From the NCBI RefSeq assembly GCF_002917095.1, contig NZ_PQGA01000029.1, positions 1 to 64,000 of the forward strand: a stretch of DNA of 64,000 nt, read 5' to 3'. The stretch is from Paraburkholderia eburnea. GTDB taxonomy: Bacteria > Pseudomonadota > Gammaproteobacteria > Burkholderiales > Burkholderiaceae. Shown piece after piece: positions 59,286 through 64,000 of this stretch; position 1 is the stretch's first letter; every line of letters starts with the position of its first letter. Under the pieces are notes generated by a model that was not told where the DNA came from, searched no databases, and worked only from the letters and a program-made list of their open reading frames with translations. The position numbers were made by a program, and so were the translations under genes.

Positions 59286-59378
59286 TATCGGGTTCCGGGT
59301 CGGGTATGAATGGTGCGGGAGGCGTCGCAAGATTCGCACCTGGACACGACTGTCTGTCACTTGCACTGCGCTACTGCC

Positions 59379-62072
59379 ATGAAGAAATCTCTTCAGAATT
59401 CAAACGGGGCTCCTGGCGATACTGGATCGGCTCTGAGTACGGCCCCTGCCGGTTTCGTGCGGGTTCGAGGAGCGCGCGAACACAATCTCAAGAATGTCGA
59501 AGTCGATATTCCAAGAGATGCGCTCGTAGTCTTCACCGGGATTTCGGGCTCGGGCAAATCGTCGCTCGCATTCGGCACGCTTTACGCGGAAGCGCAGCGA
59601 CGCTATTTTGAATCCGTGGCTCCCTACGCCCGCCGGCTAATCGAACAGGCCGGTGCGCCCGATGTCGATGCGATCGAAGGCCTGCCGCCCGCCGTTGCCC
59701 TGCAGCAGCAACGCGGCGCGCCAGGCGCGCGCTCGTCGGTGGGCAGCCTGACGACGCTTTCGAGCCTCGTGCGCATGATGTATTCGCGCACCGGCAGTTA
59801 TCCGCCGAAACAACCGATGCTCTACGCGGAAGACTTTTCGCCCAACACGGTGCAGGGCGCCTGCCCGACTTGCCACGGCCTGGGGCGTGTCTACGACGCA
59901 ACTGAACGCTCGCTGGTCCCAGATGACTCGCTGACTATCCGCGAGCGCGCTATTGCCGCGTGGCCGCCCGCCTGGCATGGCCAGAACCTGCGCGATATCC
60001 TGGTCACGCTGGGATATGACGTCGATACGCCGTGGCGCGAATTGCCGAAAAAAGATCGAGACTGGATTTTGTTCACCGAGGAACAGCCGACTGTTCCTGT
60101 CTATGCTGGCTTTACGCCACAGGAAACGCGTACGGCGCTCAAACGCAGGGCCGAGCCGAGCTATCAGGGAACCTTCTCTGGCGCGCGCCGCTACGTGTTG
60201 CACACCTTCGCCAACACCCAGAGTGCGTTGATGAAGAAGCGCGTATCGCAATATATGATCAGCAGCGAATGCCCGGCGTGTCACGGCAAGCGACTGAAGC
60301 CGGAAGCGTTGTCCGTGAAGTTCGGGGGGCTGGACATCGGCGAGTTTTCGCGACTGCCCATCGAGCGGCTCGCCGCCTTGCTCGAACCCATCTCGCGAGG
60401 CGAGTGGCCGTCCGACGTTACGTCGAGGTGCGGCGCAACCCTTGACCGGGATGCAACGCGCGACGCCACCGCGCGGCGCGTTGCCGCGGGCGGCTCGGAA
60501 CATCGTGCCGCGCCCGACGTGCGCCGCACGCCCAATTTCTCGGACGAAAAGCGCGTGGCCGCGCAGCGGCTGGCGATCGAATTGCTCGCTCGCGTGAAGA
60601 CGCTGATTGAACTGGGCCTGGGTTATCTGGCGCTCGACCGCGCAACGCCGACGCTGTCCGCGGGCGAACTCCAGCGGCTGCGGCTGGCAACACAGCTTTC
60701 GTCGCAACTCTTCGGCGTCGTCTATGTGCTCGACGAGCCATCAGCCGGATTGCATCCCGCCGATGGTGACGCGCTGTTCGAAGCTCTCCAGCGGCTCAAG
60801 GCGGCGGGTAATTCGCTGTTTGTGGTCGAGCACGACCTTGCGCTGATGGAGCGTGCCGACTGGCTCGTCGATGTCGGCCCGGCGGCAGGCGAGGCGGGCG
60901 GGCATGTGATCTACAGCGGTCCGCCCGCTGGTCTCGAGCATGTTGCAGGGTCGCATACGCGCCGCTATCTGTTCGCCCACGCTGGGCGCGATGAACGCGC
61001 TGGCGCTGCCGCACCGCGTCGCGAGCCGCATGAATGGCTGCGCATCGAAGGAGTGCGCCGCAACAATCTGCGCGATCTGGACGTGGCCTTTCCACTGGGT
61101 TGTCTGAGTGTCGTCACCGGCATATCGGGCTCGGGAAAATCGAGTCTGGTGAGCCAGGCACTGCCCGATCTGGTGGCGATGCGGCTGGGCCACGCGGTTG
61201 AAGCGTCACAGGACGATGAAGCCGATCCATTACCCGCCGCCTTTCAAGAGCCGACCGATGGCCGCATCGTCGCGGGAATGGAGCGTATCCGTCGGCTTGT
61301 GAGCGTCGACCAGAAGCCCATTGGCCGTACGCCGCGCTCCAATCTCGCGACCTACAGCGGACTTTTCGACCACGTGCGCAAGCTGTTTGCGCAGACGCCC
61401 GCAGCACGCAAGCATCGCTACAGCGCAGGCCGTTTTTCCTTCAACGTCGCCCAAGGGCGCTGCCCGACCTGCGAAGGCGAGGGCTTCGTGATGGTCGAAC
61501 TCCTGTTTTTGCCTGGCGTCTACGCGCCCTGTTCGACCTGTCACGGCAATCGTTATAACCCTCAGACGCTCAACATCCGCTGGCGCGAGCGCAATATTGC
61601 CGAAGTGCTGGCGATGACAGTCGATACCGCGTGCGAGTTCTTTTCAGGCGAGGCGCAGGTCATGCGCTCACTCGACGTGCTGCGCGAAATCGGACTTGGC
61701 TATCTACGGCTCGGTCAGCCGGCAACCGAGTTATCGGGCGGCGAGGCGCAGCGCATCAAGCTAGCGACTGAGCTGCAGCGCGCGCAGCGCGGCAACACGC
61801 TTTATATCCTCGACGAACCCACCACCGGTTTGCATCCCGCCGACGCCGATCGTTTGATGGTGCAATTGCATGCGCTGGTGGACGCTGGCAATACGGTGAT
61901 TCTCGTTGAACACGATATGCGGGTGGCGGCGCAAAGCGACTGGATGATCGACATTGGGCCCGGGGCGGGGGACCAAGGCGGTCGCATCGTCGCGAGCGGT
62001 GTGCCGGAAACGATCGCGCAGTCAACGCAGAGCCGGACCGCCCACTATTTACGAGCGGCGCTTGGTTTGTAG
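59379..62072 (+). CDS. UvrA-like ABC ATPase lacking the UvrB-binding region (UvrA2 type)
   Basis: 897 residues with two ABC ATPase halves. Walker A is GISGSGKSSLAFGTLYAEA (N-half) and GISGSGKSSLVSQALPDL (C-half); the signatures are LSAGELQRLRLATQL and LSGGEAQRIKLATEL. Zinc cysteines occur in CPTCHGLG, CPACHGKR, CPTCEGEG and CSTCHGNR. Between SRTGSYPPKQPMLY and the first Zn motif the UvrB-interaction domain of standard UvrA is missing, as in UvrA2 proteins linked to DNA-damage or drug tolerance. Start ATG 59379 (MKKSLQN); codons upstream to 59310 are less likely. Confidence 0.88.
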   Translation: MKKSLQNSNGAPGDTGSALSTAPAGFVRVRGAREHNLKNVEVDIPRDALVVFTGISGSGKSSLAFGTLYAEAQRRYFESVAPYARRLIEQAGAPDVDAIEGLPPAVALQQQRGAPGARSSVGSLTTLSSLVRMMYSRTGSYPPKQPMLYAEDFSPNTVQGACPTCHGLGRVYDATERSLVPDDSLTIRERAIAAWPPAWHGQNLRDILVTLGYDVDTPWRELPKKDRDWILFTEEQPTVPVYAGFTPQETRTALKRRAEPSYQGTFSGARRYVLHTFANTQSALMKKRVSQYMISSECPACHGKRLKPEALSVKFGGLDIGEFSRLPIERLAALLEPISRGEWPSDVTSRCGATLDRDATRDATARRVAAGGSEHRAAPDVRRTPNFSDEKRVAAQRLAIELLARVKTLIELGLGYLALDRATPTLSAGELQRLRLATQLSSQLFGVVYVLDEPSAGLHPADGDALFEALQRLKAAGNSLFVVEHDLALMERADWLVDVGPAAGEAGGHVIYSGPPAGLEHVAGSHTRRYLFAHAGRDERAGAAAPRREPHEWLRIEGVRRNNLRDLDVAFPLGCLSVVTGISGSGKSSLVSQALPDLVAMRLGHAVEASQDDEADPLPAAFQEPTDGRIVAGMERIRRLVSVDQKPIGRTPRSNLATYSGLFDHVRKLFAQTPAARKHRYSAGRFSFNVAQGRCPTCEGEGFVMVELLFLPGVYAPCSTCHGNRYNPQTLNIRWRERNIAEVLAMTVDTACEFFSGEAQVMRSLDVLREIGLGYLRLGQPATELSGGEAQRIKLATELQRAQRGNTLYILDEPTTGLHPADADRLMVQLHALVDAGNTVILVEHDMRVAAQSDWMIDIGPGAGDQGGRIVASGVPETIAQSTQSRTAHYLRAALGL

Positions 62073-62194
62073 CAGGCTCACGGCAAAAGTGGCGGCCGGT
62101 AACGCCATAAGACTCCCCGTCACAGCGTTAGCCGCCGCGAACCGTTGCTCGCGCAGGTGGGCGCCGGCATCAGCGTGCCGCTTGGGTATGGTGG

Positions 62195-62375
62195 GGCATG
62201 ACGGCTCTCACGGCTCGGTCGAGCGACGGAAAAAGGGCACGGGCCATTACCTTGCGCAGAGGTATTGCCGCGGCCCGACGCAAGCAGTTCGCTTCAGACC
62301 GGATGCTCGCCGTGTTCGCGCAATTCGGGTTCAAAGAAAACCCAGCGTGCAGAAGGGAAGGCACGCTGCAAATCA
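62195..62375 (-). repeat. CDF gene 3' end and flank duplicated near 49 kb
   Basis: This stretch, covering the last ~27 codons of the metal transporter and about 100 bp beyond it, is the counterpart of 48981-49165. The intact gene here suggests this copy is the source or closer to it. Confidence 0.7.
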
Positions 62376-63226
62376 GTCTCGATCTGGTCGATGGTACGCA
62401 CGAGGTCGTCGGCGTCGCGCTGATGTGCCAGTTCAGCCTGAACAGCGACGACGTGGCTGTCCGACCAGCGAAGGACAATGAGGCTCACAATCCGCTCGAC
62501 TTCTGGGCGCGCGTCGAGCCACTCGCGCATATCCTGGCGCACATGTGCATGGGCCGATTCGCCGACTATCAGCGACTTCGTTTCGCGCAGCGAAAACACG
62601 GCGGTGACCATCATGACGCCGCCCACTCCAATGCTGCCGATCGCGTCGAATCCCGCCCAGCCCGTCAATGCGGCGAGGGCAGTGCCCATGAGCGACACTG
62701 TCACGCCTGCAAGAGCGGCGGTGTCCTCGCCAATCGAAAGCATGGTTTCGATCTGTCCGGTTTCGCGAAACCAGCGCCAGAGGCCTCCCGCACGGCGTTT
62801 GCGGTCGATTGTACGGATCGAGGCGCGTAGCGCATTGCCTTCGATGACCGCGGAGACCAGCAGAACTGCAACCGCGATCAGCGGATGGTCGAGTGCGGAG
62901 TGATGCCAGAGACGCCAGGCGCCGATCCCCACCGACAGCAAGCCGCCGACGATAAAAAACTGCAGCGCGACCAGCATGGCGTAGAAATGCGTCTCGCGGC
63001 CAAAGCCGAACGGATGCAGCTCGTCGGGGCGCTCGTGTGCGGCACGGCGTCCGGCGATCAGCAAGATCTGATTGAAACAGTCGGCGCTGGAGTGCACGGC
63101 TTCGGCGAGTGTGGCGCCGGAATGGGTGTAGAGCGCGGCGGCGAGTTTGCAGATCGCTACCACGACATTCGAGAGAAGCGCGTACCAGACGGCACGGGGA
63201 ATTGTGGCGGGCATCGTCGCAGGCAC
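62294..63226 (-). CDS. Cation diffusion facilitator (CDF) metal transporter
   Basis: A 310-residue CDF protein with about six membrane helices. The helix II metal-site region is AEAVHSSADCFNQILLIAGR and the helix V partner is WAGFDAIGSIGVGGVMM; the cytoplasmic C-terminal domain follows (VRQDMREWLDARPEVERIVS). It exports a divalent metal such as Zn, Co or Fe in exchange for protons. Start ATG 63226; ATG 63214 is an alternative. Its 3' end is duplicated near 49 kb. Convergent with the UvrA-like gene. Confidence 0.9.
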   Translation of the reverse strand: MPATMPATIPRAVWYALLSNVVVAICKLAAALYTHSGATLAEAVHSSADCFNQILLIAGRRAAHERPDELHPFGFGRETHFYAMLVALQFFIVGGLLSVGIGAWRLWHHSALDHPLIAVAVLLVSAVIEGNALRASIRTIDRKRRAGGLWRWFRETGQIETMLSIGEDTAALAGVTVSLMGTALAALTGWAGFDAIGSIGVGGVMMVTAVFSLRETKSLIVGESAHAHVRQDMREWLDARPEVERIVSLIVLRWSDSHVVAVQAELAHQRDADDLVRTIDQIETDLQRAFPSARWVFFEPELREHGEHPV

Positions 63227-63339
63227 AAGAGAGAAGCGAAGGACTTGAGCCCCGGTACATAACTGAATGCTTGCCGAAGGCTTTCAATCAGTTGCCTGTC
63301 GCAATCGGTGTGCCACGGGCGACAGCGGCGTCATTCGTC

Positions 63340-63366
63340 ACGTGCGCGCCATAGCCGGGCGCGCAC
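63340..63366. other. Strong hairpin in the divergent gap
   Basis: CGTGCGCGCC at 63340-63349 pairs perfectly with 63357-63366 around a 7-nt loop, in the gap between the CDF gene and the DUF4142 gene. It could be an operator, a small RNA end or a remnant terminator; the minus-strand frame across it (63288-63527) ends VTNDAAVARGTPIATGN and is unrecognised. Confidence 0.4.
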
Positions 63367-63514
63367 GCACACAACGCGCCCACGTCGGTCCAGTTCGCGT
63401 CTTGTGCGGGTAAATCCCGAGGGCATGCTGATTGCGGCTTCGCCACACCACCCAGACACGCATCGCTCGACAACGTGGTGCGCGTTCCTTGTATGCCGAA
63501 TCTGGAGAACCGAA

Positions 63515-64000
63515 ATGAAAATCTCAACTCAAACCACGCTCGCCGCTCTCGGCTGTTCGCTAGGACTGCTTGGCGTATCGCTTTGCTCGCAGGCGCAGCA
63601 AACCGAAGCCGCTTCGACGACGGCCGCGAATCCCTTGCCTCAGGTCGACCGCGACTTCATCCAGACGGCTTCGATGGCATCTTCCACCGAAATCGACGCG
63701 GCAAAACTGGCCACGCACAACACGCAGAACAAGGACGTGCATGCCTTCGCACGGCACATGATCGTCGATCATACGAAACTCGCCATGGAGCTCAAGATGG
63801 CCGCCCCGCACGGTGTAACGGTGCCCAAGGACAACTCCGATACCTCCGTGCTCGACGCACTGCGTCCGCTAAAGGGTGCGGAGTTCGACAAAGCCTACGC
63901 ACAGAAAGTAGGGGTGGAGGGGCATAAGGATGCGATCCAGGCTTTCCAGAAGGAAATCGCCGACGGGCAGAACGCCGACATCAAGAAGGCGGCCCAGAAA
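63515..64000 (+). CDS. DUF4142-type exported protein, 3' end outside the window
   Basis: 162 codons are in view and the gene runs off the right edge. A signal peptide (MKISTQTTLAALGCSLGLLG to SQAQQ) is followed by DRDFIQTASMASSTEIDAAK and AFARHMIVDHTKLAMELKMA, the ferritin-like four-helix pattern of DUF4142 periplasmic/outer-membrane proteins of unknown function. Start ATG 63515 has TGGAGA upstream. Confidence 0.85.
   Translation, partial: MKISTQTTLAALGCSLGLLGVSLCSQAQQTEAASTTAANPLPQVDRDFIQTASMASSTEIDAAKLATHNTQNKDVHAFARHMIVDHTKLAMELKMAAPHGVTVPKDNSDTSVLDALRPLKGAEFDKAYAQKVGVEGHKDAIQAFQKEIADGQNADIKKAAQK

Overview
The window is high-GC DNA that looks like a Burkholderiaceae chromosome, most like Paraburkholderia or Caballeronia. 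The signs are two Burkholderia-type general porins starting (mature end) AQSSVTLYG and ending in Phe, a metabolite:H+ symporter-type MFS protein, small acidic proteins of a type common in that family, and dense same-strand operons with 4-bp ATGA/GTGA overlaps. This is inferred from protein resemblance only; no searches were run.

Layout. 0-2.4 kb: polar amino-acid ABC importer (binding protein and two permeases; the ATPase is not in view), followed by a decayed IS5/IS1182-like element with both ends intact (2.56-3.29 kb). 3.3-8.3 kb: M24 creatinase/prolidase-fold hydrolase, MHS-type transporter, AraC regulator and porin. 8.3-9.7 kb: gene debris including an IS30 transposase stub. 9.7-16.8 kb: hexuronate catabolism (uronate dehydrogenase, SMP-30 lactonase, two LacI-type regulators, ExuT-like transporter, porin), with a deletion scar joining an IlvD/Edd dehydratase start to an aldehyde dehydrogenase tail. 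At least four copies of one palindromic LacI-type operator lie around this block. 17.6-24.5 kb: chemoreceptor, receiver protein, small acidic protein, GT2 glycosyltransferase and a two-receiver hybrid histidine kinase, with a MATE pseudogene. 24.9-30.4 kb: YdeP/FdhF-type molybdoenzyme, UdgX-type uracil-DNA glycosylase, a GT2 protein running in frame into a small acidic protein, and an MDR-type oxidoreductase.

30.5-44.1 kb is a glycan-building block. A minus-strand operon carries GT4, heptose-bisphosphate phosphatase, GT9, NodU/CmcH carbamoyltransferase, GT2, GT9, another glycosyltransferase and UDP-xylose synthase. Opposite it is a large ABC exporter with a C-terminal histidine-kinase-ATPase-like segment and a complete receiver domain, the most unusual protein here. 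A PIG-L deacetylase follows.

45.1-54.6 kb is a redox block: a three-subunit PaoABC-type molybdenum aldehyde oxidoreductase downstream of a triheme cytochrome c, a small membrane protein, a fused cytochrome oxidase subunit I+III lacking the usual D- and K-channel residues, and a caa3-type subunit II. 54.9-58.5 kb is a heat-shock block: small unknown proteins and three Hsp20 genes, with a pair of matched back-to-back sigma-32-like promoters. 58.6-59.3 kb holds a tRNA fragment, a GroEL fragment and a frameshifted conserved gene. The right end has a UvrA2-like ATPase, a CDF metal transporter and the start of a DUF4142 protein that runs off the edge.
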